From the NCBI GenBank assembly GCA_026545765.1, contig CM048841.1, positions 102,505,352 through 102,569,351 of the forward strand: a DNA stretch of 64,000 bases, read 5' to 3'. The stretch's first letter is position 1. Each line of letters starts with the position of its first letter. The notes beneath the pieces were generated by a model. It saw only the letters and a program-made list of their open reading frames with translations, had not been told where the DNA came from and made no database searches. Source of the DNA: Plantago major (taxonomy: Eukaryota > Streptophyta > Magnoliopsida > Lamiales > Plantaginaceae). Positions 46,354 to 58,893 of the stretch are shown here, piece after piece. Position numbers and translations under genes: made by a program.

Positions 46354-49300
46354 TGGGTGTTAGATTCTGGTTGTTCATTCCATATTTCACCTGTTAAATC
46401 TTGGTTTAGTGAGTTAAAGACATTTAATGGTGGTGAAGTGTTACTGGGGAATGACCATGCTTGCAGAATTAAGGGTATTGGCACTATATACATTAAGATG
46501 TATGATGGAGTAGTGAGGAAGGTTACAGATGTGAGATATATTCCTGATATGAAAAGAAATTAACCTGCTATCATTAGGTGTGTTTGATAGTAAGGGGTAT
46601 AGCTATGGTTCACATCATGGTGTGTTGAAATTGTATATGCAGAATAAGGTGGTTATTCAGGCAACTAAGAAGAATGGTCTGTACTACTTGCAAGGGTCAA
46701 CCATTATTGGGCAAAGTTATATCACTAAGGAAGTGAATCACACTGCTTTATGGCATAGGAGGCTTGCACATGTCAGTGATAAAGGTCTCAGTGAATTAGC
46801 AAAGTTACATGTGTTTGGAAGTGATAAAATCTGCAAAGTTGAATTCTGTGATCACTGTGTAATGAGCAAATCACATAGAGCTAGCTTTCAGTCTGGAAAA
46901 CACACAACTCATGGAATTATGGAATATGTTCATTCAGACCTGTGGGGGCCAGCAAGAGTGTAGACATTGAATGGAGGAAGATACTTCATGAGCATAATAG
47001 ATGATTATTCAAGAAAACTGTGGGTCTTTATTCTCAGGTCCAAAGATGAAGCTCTTGAGAAGTTTAAAGAGTGGTTAATTGAAACAAAAAATCAAACAAA
47101 CAAGAAACTGAAATGTCTAAGTACTGACAATGGAATGGAGTTTGTTTCAACTGAGTTTAACAACTTTTGTAAAGGAAGAGGGATCCAAAGACACAGGACA
47201 GTAGTAGGAACTCCACATCAAAATGGAGTTTCAGAAAGAATGAACAAAACTCTACTGGAAAGAGTAAGGTGTATGCTCTTGAGCTCTGGCTTAACAAAGT
47301 GTTTTTGGGGTGAGGCTGTGAATACAGCTTGTTTCTTGATAAATAAGTGCCCCTCCAGTGCAATAAACTTCAAAACTCCTGAGATGATGTGGTCTGGAAA
47401 TATCTCAAATTACACAAACTTAAGAGTATTTGGATGCTCAGCATTTGCACATGTAAGGTAGGATAAACTTGAGCCTAGGGCTCTGAGATGTGTTTTCTTG
47501 GGTTATCCTAAGGGTGTGAAAGGCTACAAATTATGGTGCATAAATGAGAAGAAATGCATCATAAGTAGAGATGTGGTGTTTAATAAAAATGTGATGCCAT
47601 TCAAGCAAGAATCACACAGTATACATGAATCTGTGACAACTGATAAGAGTAATAAGTCTGAGGTGGAGATTGCAAACAATGATCCCACTATGGATGACAT
47701 AGCACAAAATGATATGATATCAATGTTACACAGGAGAGATCAATTACAGATACACAGGAGGTGAATGCCCATGACACTGAGCCATCTACACCTGTGAACA
47801 TTTCAACAGACAATGAAGACAACTCACATTCAGAAGAAGAAGATCAAGGTGCAACTTCTAATGATTTGAGAGACTGGAATCTTACACAACACTGGAATAG
47901 GAGAACAGGTGCAAGGAAGCATTCAACTAGATTTGGTTGGGCTAATTATGTAGCTCATGTGTTGAATGTAGCACAGGATATTGATAATATTGAGCCCAGA
48001 AATTATAATGAAGCAGTAAGCTGCAGTGAAAAGAGTCAGTGGATTAAAGCTATGGAAGAGGAGATATTATCTTTGAACAAGAATGGAACATGGAAGATAG
48101 TGAATAAACCAAAAGAAGCAAAGGTTGTAGGCTGCAAATGGATCTACAAGAAGAAGGTGGAGACCACTGAATCTGGAGAATCCATAAGATTCAAAGCTAG
48201 ACTAGTTGCAAAAGGCTTCACACAGAGAGAAGGTATTGATTTCAATGAAATCTTCTCACCTGTGGTAAAGCACTGCTCTATCAGGTTACTTCTTGCAGTG
48301 GTTGCACAACATGATCTTATACTACAACAGCTTGATGTAAAAACAACTTTCCTTCATGGAAATTTAGAAGAAAATATCTACATGTCTATACCAGATGGAG
48401 TGAATGTTGACACAGGAAAAAATCAGGTGTGTTTACTTCTAAAATTTCTTTATGGGCTGAAACAAAGTCCCAGACAATGGTATAAGAGATTTGATACTTA
48501 TGTGCTGAGTATTGGTTTTATTAGAAGCTCTTATGACAGTTGTGCCTACATTCTTCATTGCTCAGCTGATGCAATTATATTCTTATTGTTGTATGTTGAT
48601 GATATGTTGTTTTCTGGTAGTAATATGTCAGAGATTAGTAAAGTGAAGAAACTACTGCAAAATGAATTTGAAATGAAAGATTTAGGCAATGCTAGTAGAA
48701 TCCTGGGCATTGATATCACAAGAGATCTGCAACACAGAACTTTGCACTTATCTCAGCAACACTATGTTAACAAAGTTTTGTCTAGATTCTATATGCATCA
48801 GGCCAGTGAAGTTTCTACACCACTGGGACAACATATCAAGCTTTCTTTAGATCAATGTCCTAAAGATGAAAAGGAAGCAACTGAAATGGAGAGATTTCCA
48901 TATGCAAATGCAGTAGGAAGTCTCATGTATTCAATGGTCTGTTGCAGGCCAGATCTTGCTCACAGTATGAGTGTGGTAAGTAGGTACATGAGTTGTGCAG
49001 GGAAAGCACATTGGGAAGCTGTGAAATGGATATTGAGATACATGAAAAGAACAGCTACTCATGGTCTGAAGTTTGTGAAGAATAATACTGCAGAGGCTGA
49101 AGCCTTAGTGGGATATGTTGATTCAGATTTTGCAGCTAATTAATCTGGATAGTAGAAAATCTATTACAGGTTATGTGTTTAATCAGTTCGAAATCAGTAC
49201 AACAACCTGTAGTAGCACTCTCAACCACTAAAGCTGAATTCATAGCACTTACAGAAGCTATTTGGCTCAGGGGAATCATCAAAGAGTTTGGCATTGTTCA

Positions 49301-49559
49301 GGAGTGTATATGCATACATTGTGATAGTCAGAGTGCAATACATCTCGCTAAACATCAGATGTATCATGAGAGAACCAAGCATATTGATGTAAAAATGTAC
49401 TTTGTCAGAGACATTGTAGAGAAAGGAGAGATCAAGGTGAAGAAAATTTCAACCTTGGATAATCCTGCAGATGCAATGACAAAAGTTTTACCTTCTCGGA
49501 AGTTTGATTATTGTTGCAGATTGATCAACAATTGCAACAACACTACAACAACATCAGTT
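46354..49559 (+). pseudogene. Copia element A, Pol with several lesions
   Basis: In order: protease (LDSGCSFHIS), pre-integrase (LWHRRLAHVSDKGLSEL), integrase (GRYFMSIIDDYSRKLWVF; GTPHQNGVSERMNKTLLERV), reverse transcriptase with YVDDML at about 48592 and the LYGLKQSPRQWY block, and RNase H (STTKAEFIALTEAIW; HCDSQSAIHLAKHQMYHERT). Frame lesions: TAG at 46351 and 46961, TAG at 47459, frameshifts near 46563 and 47740, and a shift at 49141. The RNase H end is cut by element C at 49560 and a short non-coding tail continues at 55510. Confidence 0.9.
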
Positions 49560-50510
49560 TGTAGGAATTTTAGCAAGAAACCAAAGGTCGGTCCATGACT
49601 TTGCACCTCAACCAAAGGGGCCCCACACGTCGGAAACGGAGATTTCTCGAACGCGTATGAATCTACTATAGTAGTAGAAGACACTTGAACAAGAATTACT
49701 AAAATTCATTTTGAGGTGAAAGAGTAATTGAAGCTCAAAGTGTGTTGGTTGAAGCTTAGTTGGAAGTCCAAAGGTTGGAAGTGGGAGGGGCATCCCACAT
49801 GGCTAAAATAGGGGAAGGAGTAACTAAACATAAGTGCATAGGTTTACATTAAGGGTTGGACCCCTTGGGGGTACCCATGCTTTTGGAAGATGGGGAGGAG
49901 CTAGATGGCTCCTCGATTGCCCATACGCACCCGCCAGGAGCCGGGCCCGGGTCTCGAGTACGTGGGTTCGCGGGTTGTGGGCCTGGGCTTGGGCTTGGGC
50001 TTGCTGGTGGTGGAGGACATAATCTTTTTGGACCAAAAACTGATTTTGGTTTGAAACGCGTTCGTAATGTGTTTCTCGAAAAAACCTTTCGACGAAGCAG
50101 ACACCTGCTTCAAAGGAATGATAAGTCCGTTCATTGTGACTGAAGACGAAAGATTGTGTATATTCGCTCGCACCACCTAGACGAAAGATTGTGTATGCTC
50201 GCTAGCACCACCTGGCTGCTATATATAGTCCCTTCCTGTTGCAGAATCGAATCACTCAATTTCTTCTGCTCTCCTTCACCTCTCTTCTAAGCTTGCTTGT
50301 TTCCCATATTAGTGTAGTCCATCCGAGCGTCGTATTTCAAGTGTTTGTATACGATCTCAACTGCAGTTTTATCTTGGGAGACTGTTCGCTAGATTTCTGT
50401 AAACACCAGGTGCAGAGCGAATAAAGTCTTAAGGAAAGAGTGCCATCACTCGACTCTGCAAAAATTTTCCTGTTCTGTTTCCCGTATAGCCATATACATA
50501 ACCCAAACAC
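49560..50510 (+). mobile_element. 5' LTR of Copia element C
   Basis: 951 bp, TGTAGGAATTTT to CCCAAACA. Nearly identical to 54555-55509 with scattered differences. Preceded by CAGTT (49555-49559), matched by CAGTT after the second copy. The GC-rich frames inside it (near 49834-50143) are not genes. Confidence 0.93.
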
Positions 50511-52480
50511 TTAAGACTTTATTGGATATTGTTTGGAGATGGATACAAGTGAAACTCAGGAGAAATTAGATGAATCGAAATTCGTTGAGAAGATGGTGTC
50601 CATTCGGCAATGGAGTTCGTGCGGCACAATTTGAACAATGGACGCAAAAGTAGGTCCTGGTATGTTTACAAAGTTAATGGCTATTTGAATCATGTGGCTA
50701 AATCCTTGTTAATTACTGGTTCTCTTGTTCTCTAAGTTGAAAGTTCAACTATTGTTTTATGGGCTCACGTGTTTTGTTTTAACTGTACAAAAATTGGTGA
50801 CTTTCCAATTTAATCGAGAAAGGTGCAATTTATTTGGTTAATATGCATGTTTGTTGATTAGTTGATTAGTTAATCAGTTATTCAGTTTGCACATTACTTG
50901 CACGGATTCCTTCAAGGCTGTTGTGTATGGTGTCTGTTCCATCATGTTATGTAGATTGCAATTTGTCAACCGGTTTTATGAGTAGTTGGCGTCCCATGGA
51001 CCAGTGTGACTTTCCGATTTAACCTGATTGCATGTGGTTCATGTTTGAACCTTAATTGGTACCTTCTCTCTTCGTCTAGTACATGTTGGTATATATGTGG
51101 TTAAATTACAAGTTTTATTTGTAAGTATGATGTTAATTTCCATTTCTTGTTGGAATTTTAATTTTGTGTCATGAAGTTGATTTTGATACATTATTGTGGC
51201 CTTACTTTTATGTACTTGTTTCTTTCTGAACTTTAAAAGTATGTGCGTGTAGAAAACTTGGTGTGATTTTAACCTGAAACTTTAGAAGAGTTGAAGGCAA
51301 TATTTGTTCTCATGTTGTTGCATTGTGAAGTTGCATTATATGCATGTTTTGGTTCAATCATCTATTTGCGATCTTACAAAAAGTATACAAACTATGTATG
51401 GTTATGTTTGTTTTTGTATGATGAGTTTCATTACATTTCGTTTATGTAATATTGTGTGATGATTGTGTATGTCGGCATATTCAATGCATGGGTACTTGTT
51501 GTGCATGAAGTACATGAGAAACTCTCCCATAGTGTTGGAAGTGTGAATGAGACCTCTGTCTGGTCCATGCTTATCGAAATCAAGTATCATTTAAGTGAGT
51601 CGTGTTATGCGGAAATTCTATTTCCAGGCATATTGAAAAGACCACATTAAATGTGTAATGTCTTGAAACTTCGTTCATGTGGTGACGAGAGCTTTACGCT
51701 CTATAGTTCAGATTTAAAAGAATCATTTCTCATGTGGGGGGCGGCTACATGAAAGTGATGGTCTTTGAATCTTGTTAGAATTCAAGTGTTATTTAAGTGG
51801 ATCTCATAATGCGGAAATTTAGCTTCTCGACATGAAAGCTCAGACCACGTTAAATATATAATGGCTTGAAGTTCTATAAATGTGGGAAGGACGAAAATTC
51901 TTAAGGAATACTTCTAACATTTGGCACATGATAGGGCAAGAGCATGGTGTATCCAATACAAAGTTGTGCAAGTATGAATACTTGAGATGTCCCCTCGTGG
52001 TTGTTTCGAGGTGGAGAAAACATTGGGAAAATTTTCTTGAAGAACATAGGTTGGATTGTAGGTCCAAATTGCGATGATTTCCAAATGAGACCGTGTTACC
52101 GGTATGGAATTAATCGTTTGAACTACGAGTTTCAGCATGACGATTTCAATTAAGACCATTGTAGTGGCATGAAATTGAGTGGACTTCTTGTGTCTAAACT
52201 GAATTCTTTGTGGTTTACTGAAGGTAAAACCTAGTTGAAAAGAATTCTCTATAGTTGGAGACAATAAAGAAATTATTGACTTATGAAACATGAGGTTTTA
52301 AGTCATGGAGATGCATATCCTTATGCACAAGATACATGTTGAGTGCATGAGCATGATGGCTGAAAGGAACACTTCCTTATCACTGTCATAACATATGAGT
52401 TGTCTCAGGCATGCATGGAGAAACCATAGAATGTTAATGTGGATTAATGTACACAATCACATTTGGCATGAAGCCAAATG
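50511..52480 (+). mobile_element. Copia element C, non-coding 5' internal region
   Basis: A gag-like start near 50540 is quickly lost. The rest has no polyprotein match. About 51530-51660 and 51780-51870 share related blocks ('catttaagtg.gtc....gcggaaat' and 'gaccac.ttaaat'). Confidence 0.6.
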
Positions 52481-53020
52481 AGCCTTTCTTGGTCGCTTCC
52501 CTGATTGAGAAACTGCCACCATCATGGAACGAATTATCTCAAGTTGAAAACCAAGGAGATGGGGCTTTGAAGAGTTGATTGTCAAACTTTAAATTCAGGA
52601 AGACAACCGCAGGGCTTTGGTTAAGGGTAAGCAACCTATGGAAGCCAAAGCACACTTGGTCGACTCCAAGATTAGCAACAAGAAGCAAAAGGCATGATGG
52701 GGACGTCAAGTCTCAAGGCAAGCCCAGAAAGTCGAAAAAGATCAAGGGAAACTGTTTCCATTGTGGAAAACCTGGTCATATGAAGGCTGACTGCTTCTCC
52801 TTTAACAAGTCAAACGCAAACGCCAATGTTGTGTAAGAGAAGACTACTGGAGAAATTGACGATTTTGTCGGTTCATTCTCCGCAGTCGTCCTGGAGGCGA
52901 ACCTAGTTGACAATCCAAAACTGTGGTGGATTGATACTGGTGCTACTCGCCACATATGCTCAGACCGGGGCTCATTCTCGACATACTCCCCAATAAGTGG
53001 CAAGAAGCTATTCTCACCGC
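52481..53020 (+). pseudogene. Copia element C, Gag zinc knuckle and protease remnant
   Basis: Gag C-terminus ('LIEKLPPSW' region at about 52500) with frame breaks, a zinc knuckle CFHCGKPGHMKADC at about 52753, then a protease-like WWIDTGATRHIC at about 52926. The core integrase is missing after this. Confidence 0.75.
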
Positions 53021-53490
53021 CACAATAATTCTCAATAGAATCCCTCGGAAGAAGAGTGACAAAACTCCATACGAGTTATGGAAAGGACATTCTCCTTCTT
53101 ACCGACACTTGAAAGTGTGGGGATGCTTGGCTAAGGTCGAAGTGCCTAAATCAAAGCAAATAAAGATTGGTCCTAATTAGACTGTAGATTTCATTTTCAT
53201 AGGATATGCAAACAACAGTAGTGCGTATCGCTTCTTAGTACATAAGTCGATGATATCTGATTTTCATGAAGGAACAGTCATTGAATCAAGAAACTCTTCC
53301 TTCTTTGAAGAAATATTTCCCAAGAAAGAAAAGAAAGAGTTAATCTCTCGCAAGAGAGATTATGAAACTGCAATTGAATTGTATGGACAACATCCTGAAA
53401 ATGTTGCAAGTGGTTCAAATGAAGAAGTTTAAGAACAAACTCATGAACCGAGTAGTTCAATAAAAGAACCAAGAAGGACTATCTGATAAT
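52956..53490 (+). pseudogene. Copia element C, integrase C-terminal remnant
   Basis: ILNRIPRKKSDKTPYELWKG and HLKVWGCLAKVEVPKSKQ match the C-terminal end of Copia integrase, followed after a stop at 53178 by the FIGYANNSSAYRFL block. Reverse transcriptase is absent between about 53490 and the RNase H that follows. Confidence 0.75.
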
Positions 53491-53928
53491 GGAAACAGCA
53501 AGGCCACTAGTGGGTATGTGTTCACCATAGGTGGTGAAGCTATTTCATGGAAATCCTCTAAGAAAACATGCATCGCTCAGTCTACTATGGAATCAGAATT
53601 CATAGCTTTAGACAAATGTGGGGAAGAAGCAGAGTGGCTTCGAGAATTCTTAGAGAACATCCCAAGTTGGGAAAATCCTATGCCTCCTTTAGCCATACGT
53701 TGTGATAGCCAATCGTCCATAGGGAGAGCATTAAGTGATATGTACAATGGTAAGTCTAGACACATTCGTCGAAGACACAATACCATTAGGGAATTGATCT
53801 CTACCGGAGTTATCTCTATTGATTATGTAAAATCAAAGGATAACATCGCGGATCCGCTGACAAAGGCATTAGGTAGAGATCAAGTATATTCGTTGTCTAG
53901 GGGAATGGGCTTAAAACCCATATCTTAA
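53491..53928 (+). pseudogene. Copia element C, RNase H remnant
   Basis: [59 protein letters not shown] and the end [20 protein letters not shown] are a Copia RNase H with the terminal block. The frame is open to the TAA at 53926-53928. Confidence 0.85.
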
Positions 53929-54554
53929 AGGAATTTCACAGTGGCAACCCAACCATACTGACTGGAGATCCCAAGAATTTGGTTCAATGTGGAAAACGAA
54001 GTTGTGAATGACCGGTAGATTACCTCGTGAAGTATTGGTACATCGAGATGATCAAAGCACTTAGGAGTTATTCTCCACGTGCCATTCCCGGTATAGACAT
54101 TAAGTGCTGACTGCCAAAATGGGTGGAGGATGAGTTACTAAACTCTTAATGATCTCTGAAGAAGTTCATGGGACTTCTTTAGCTTTCGAGCAAAACATTG
54201 CGAGGCAGAATGTTCTAATGATGAGATCACCTATTTAAGTGTGTGAAGTGTGGCCGCTTCAAACGAAACACTTAAGAATCCAAGGGTGTCCAGGGCCTTT
54301 AATGGACAGACTAAGACGGAACGAAACAATAAGGGGACTTTATTGTGTTGATATCATTGTCTTGGTTTACACAAAAATGCCGACCGGTTCAAGACATCGC
54401 GTTCACCGTGTGGCAAGTAAATCCGATGGTATTCTACTAGGGAAGATTCAAAGCCCAAAGCTATCTACCCCGATGCAATAATGTTCCCGCTGGGAAGTCA
54501 AGCTAAGGGCACACTATCGTGCTGTGAGCCTCAATTCTCTTTCATGTGGGGAAT
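53929..54554 (+). mobile_element. Copia element C, 3' non-coding internal region and PPT
   Basis: No coding. Ends in CATGTGGGGAAT, a polypurine-like tract immediately before the LTR. Confidence 0.65.
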
Positions 54555-55509
54555 TGTAGGAATTTTAGCAAGAAACCAAAGGTCGGTCCATGACTTTGCA
54601 CCTCAACCAAAGGGGCCCCACACGTCGGAAACGGAGATTTCTCGAACGCGTATGAATCTACTATAGTATTAGAAGAAACTTGAACAAGAATTACTAAAAT
54701 TCATTTTGAGGTGAAAGAGTAATTGAAGCTCAAAGTGTGTTGGTTGAAGCTTAGTTGGAAGTCCAAAGGTTGGAAGTGGGAGGGACATCCCACATGGCTA
54801 AAGTAGGGGAAGGAGTAACTAAACATAAGTGCATAGGTTTGCATTAAGGGTTGGACCCCTTAGGGGGTACCCATGCTTTTGGAAGGGGGGAGGAGCTAGA
54901 TGGCTCCTCGATTGCCCATACGTACCCGCCTGGCTCCGCCAGGGGCCGGGCCCGGGTCTCGGGTTCGCGGGTCGTGGGCCTGGGCGTGGGCCTGGGCTTG
55001 CTGGTGGTGGAGGACATAATCTTTTTGGACAAAAAACTGATTTTGGTTTGAAACGTTTCAGCGAACAGGTTTCTCTGGAAAAAAACCTTTCGACGAACAG
55101 ACACCCTGTTTCAGTGAACAGATAAGTCCATTCGTTGTGACTGAAGACGAAAGATTGTGTATATTCGCTCGCACCACCTAGACGAAAGATTGTGTATGCT
55201 CGCTAGCACCACCTGGCTGTTATATATAGTCCCTTCCTGTTGCAGAATCGAATCACTCAATTTCTTCTGCTCTCCTTCACCTCTCTTCTAAGCTTGCTTG
55301 TTTCCCATATTGCTGTAGTCCATCCGAGCGTCGTATTTCAAGTGTTTGTATATGATCTCAACTGCAGTTTTATCTTGGGAGACTGTTCGCTAGATTTCTG
55401 TAAACACCAAGTGCAGAGCGAATAAAGTCTTAAGGAAAGAGTGCCATCACTCGACTCTGCAAAATTTTTCCTGTTCTGTTTCCCGTATAGCCATATACAT
55501 AACCCAACA
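54555..55509 (+). mobile_element. 3' LTR of Copia element C
   Basis: 955 bp partner of 49560-50510, followed by the CAGTT duplication (55510-55514). Confidence 0.93.
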
Positions 55510-55637
55510 CAGTTTGATACTGGAGCATGGGGAATCTATTCTAACCTAAGGAATAGGATAAAAGTGGTTGAGTTCTAACCTTGAAGGAACTGAATCAAGT
55601 GAGAACTGTAGCAAGAAACTCTCTAAAGGTGGAGAAT
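55510..55637 (+). mobile_element. Element A 3' tail and PPT
   Basis: Continues element A after element C. Ends in AAAGGTGGAGAAT directly before the LTR, a polypurine tract. Confidence 0.75.
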
Positions 55638-56158
55638 TGTGAAGATTAGAGCGTTTCAATTAGTTTCAGATAGCATGAAACTAGTTTCATTTGGTTTTAG
55701 CTAGTTTCGTGAAACTAGTTTCACTAGTTTCAGCTGGTTTCAAGAAGCGGAAAAGCAGTTAAGTGAAGGAGAAGAAAAACGAAACATAGGCTGTTTTCTC
55801 CGGTTCATGTTTTCGACTTAGTTACTGTAAATTGGTGTTATAAAAGGCGAATTGAGTCTGTAACTGTCGATGAGAGATCATAATCTTTGTATACTTTATA
55901 CTTGTAACAGAGAGTTAGAGCTAGAAAGAGAGAATTGGTTGAGAAAGCTTGTCGCTATTGTTGGTGATTGAAGAAGCTTAATTCTTGTAATCTTTCAACG
56001 TTCATTAGTGAATCGTTCTTGTTGTTCTCCGTGGATGTAGGCTTAGCCGAACCACGTAAATCTTGTGTCGTTTAATTTACGCATTGTTGGTTGATTACAG
56101 TTTCATAATCGTCTTTGTTCGATCGGTTATTTGATCGGAATTGTTCGATTGTTCAACA
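55638..56158 (+). mobile_element. 3' LTR of Copia element A
   Basis: 521 bp, about 34 bp longer than the 5' LTR because of extra sequence around the GAAACTAGTTTC motif. Followed by GAAAG (56159-56163). Otherwise nearly identical to the 5' LTR. Confidence 0.93.
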
Positions 56159-56475
56159 GAAAGAACCAAGTGATTGCAGCGCATCTAGTGAGGATAGAGC
56201 GGATCTGTGGGTGCAGGTTGTTTCTCAGATCCATCGACAAAACCAAGTTTGTTACGGATTGAGAGAGCCAAGATGAACAATCTAGACCAGTGTGGATAGT
56301 TTGCTCCATCAAGTGGAGGTTTGATGTGAACAGAAGTGGGTATGTCGACTGAGCTCAAGAAGTAGGGTGAGGAGGTGTCAACAATTTCAGTAGTTCTGGA
56401 AGATTTCTCAACAGGGACGACTGGAGTAGGGGAAGAGTTGTTTGAAGGTTCATCAGTAGCCATGGCTGAAAACAA
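56159..56475 (-). pseudogene. Copia element B, start of gag
   Basis: Minus strand: MATDEPSNNSSPTPV and HIKPPLDGANYPHWSRLF are the start of a Copia Gag (N-terminal Gag domain). An in-frame TAG lies at 56182-56184. The frame continues across the element A insertion at 44947, with the duplication GAAAG at both edges. Confidence 0.8.
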
Positions 56476-56744
56476 GTTTGCAGAGAAGGATGATAAATAT
56501 TTGTGGTGTTTGAAAGATGTGAATTTTTGAGAGAGAAGGATGGTGCCTTTATAAGAATGAATTGATTATGACTAGACAGATAGTACTGTGACGATATGAG
56601 AATCAACACAAATCACCTGGATTAAAACTTAATGAAGGAATGTATGATGATTGATTAGAAACTAATTGTGTTGTTTGAAGGATAATAGAACTCGCCAATC
56701 TCACACTTTTGTGATGCTGTACGGACTGTGATGATGTGTAGATA

Positions 56745-56767
56745 TGCCAAGCCTGGCTTTGATACCA
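56745..56767 (-). other. Primer binding site of element B
   Basis: On the minus strand TGGTATCAAAGCCAGGC directly follows the LTR, matching the tRNA-Met type PBS of plant Copia. Confidence 0.7.
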
Positions 56768-57054
56768 TGTAACGGAATGAATAAAAAAGGACAGTGTTGC
56801 TGGCAATATCAATTGGATTATTATGAAAGGAGAATGACACAGTAATCCTCTAAATGATACAGGTATTTATAGATGATAATGCTAACTAACTAAAAGAAAA
56901 ACTACAATTTACAGCTTACGAAAGATTCTTCTATCTAAATGACATAAGAGCCCTTAATTTGTTTCTTCTGTTCCTCTGCTTCTTGGGTTCAGTAGTCTAA
57001 CTAATGAAATTTATTTTGAACGATTCCCGCCTTTGGCAGTAATCTGATGTAACA
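56768..57054 (-). mobile_element. 5' LTR of Copia element B
   Basis: 287 bp. On the minus strand it starts TGTTACATCAG and ends CCGTTACA, immediately before the PBS. The 3' partner is not in the window. Confidence 0.75.
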
Positions 57055-57733
57055 CTCTTTTTGTGTTCCAGCCTTTGTTCTTCCTTGTTGGTTTCTTCAC
57101 ATTCTATAATCTGAGAACCCTGCTGATGTGTTTTTCTCCATTTGAGGTTTACCAGTGCTGAAAACTCTTGGATCCTTTGTATATTTATGCATTTTAGGTA
57201 CTGGAACTTTAAGCAATTTCAAAAGTTATATTCAGGCAAAATTCACATTTATGTCCAATAGCTTTTTTAGATTTCTTGGTTGTTCATTTACAATATCCAA
57301 GCCTTTTCCCTTTTTTACACAAGACTTTTGCAGATCTGGTTTATAGATATGTCACGCAGCTACCCAAAAACGAGACCTGATGTTTACGTGCACGACAGCA
57401 TGAGTTACCATTTTGTAGGGCCTTATAGGAATTCCTGAACGGTGGAAGATCTACGAATTCCTGTTGCTTATGTTAACTACAACATACTAATTGCATGACA
57501 TTCATGGTTAACATACAGAGCGGACCCAGGATTTTATGTTCGGGTAAAACTATATATACGAGATTATCTCGGATGTAGGGGCATCTCTAAAATTATCCAA
57601 AAGATTTTTATTCTAGCCTTTCTAACAAAGACAAGCAATTAAATTAACAAAACATCAAAACATAGTCATAAACAGAACATGATGTAATTGAGCAGCGTGC
57701 TCTTATTTTAATTTCTGGCATAAGCTAGCAAGA
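57055..57733. other. Spacer, no gene seen
   Basis: 'actatatatacgagattatctcgg' at about 57548 is the minor repeat also found at 36580. Confidence 0.45.
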
Positions 57734-58893
57734 CTATGCTCTAGTTACTTTTGGCTGAAGCCATATACTTGAAACAAATTCTTTTCTCTCATGGAGGTCC
57801 ATGCTAGAACTGTTGTCTCCATCACATGTAAATTCTGAGGTGTCTAATTTGTAATAGACATGTTGATTCTTAACCAGCAATGGTAAGTTGATCGTATTTT
57901 GCTTTGCTTTCGCATTCACTCGAACAGCAAAGGATGACACCTGACTGATGAAGAACGAATAATTACGGGGCAAAACTTTCTCTTCCTTCCACTCTGTATG
58001 GCCAGGATCCGATTTATATAGGTTCACAAACTTCCCCTGAGGTCCGGTGACTACTAGATACAGGTCGTTCTTGCAAGAAACAAGATACCCCTTTCGGTAA
58101 TTGGAAAGGGATTCAATCGATCCAGAAATTCTCTGCTTTATCACAAGCCTGCGCGACTGCCTCCTATAATAAGCCAGGCTTCCATTTTGACAAAGATAAT
58201 AGAAACGGTTTCTATGAAGCACCTGATTACAGCCATAGCACAAGAAGGTTAAATTTTCTCTTTGATACCGTTCAAATTTCCATTCATCGACACCTGACGT
58301 TAAATACCCCAACTTCAAGATCCCGGGCCTTGGTGCAATTGCAATAATCAGCCAATCCGATGATGTTGGCAAAGAAGAAAATGATATACAACTGAAACTA
58401 ATATTTGCGGGAGATCAGGGATGTTAATCTTAGTTTTACTTAAAGGTTCAAGAAAAATATGGTGCGGATTCCATGAGTGACAAGAAGCCATCCATTTCTA
58501 CAGAAGCGAATTTTACAGCCTGATAATTCAAGATTGCTCTTAAAGTACCTCATATTGCAGGACAGATCAAGAAATGAGGTGCATGGACCATCTTCTTCGT
58601 GAAATGACATTAGCCAAGGACTCTTCATACGAGTGTTAGAAAATTCAGGTTTCCAACACAAAGGCTGTACTGTTTCTCTCAACTTTCTACACACCAGGCG
58701 ATAGTTTGCATAGTCCATTGCACTTTGGAGGGATTTTGCAACAAACCTCAGAACATCGTCAGGAAGTTCACAATAAAAGCTTGCATGAGCATTACATGAT
58801 TCTTCAGGATCCAATGTCCTAATTTCATAGGCCTTGACGTCCTTAGCTGGCTCCTCGCTGATAGTATTTTTCTGTGCATCCTCCTTAGTGAAA
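57734..58893 (-). pseudogene. F-box/DUF295 protein gene with two frameshifts
   Basis: Minus strand; the exon begins after TATTTCCAG at about 58893. The F-box is ELPDDVLRFVAKSLQSAMDY..NYRLVCRKLRE. After SPWLMSFHEEDG the C-terminal repeat domain has NGWLLVTHGIRTIFF and, downstream, SLPTSSDWLIIAI, KLGYLTSGVDEW and GYLVSCKNDLYLV. Two single-base deletions (near 58443 and 58415) disrupt the frame between the FFLN and SFSCISFSS blocks; both fit a family block 'FF.NP......LPDLP' when read across. The family forms SCF ubiquitin-ligase adaptors. Whether this is a pseudogene or an assembly error cannot be decided here. Confidence 0.75.

Noticed and set aside
49834..50176. GC-rich frames in the element C LTRs (also 54829-55125)
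   Set aside because: Present in both LTRs, low complexity (Gly/Leu/Trp or Pro/Lys), no known domain; LTR sequence is non-coding.
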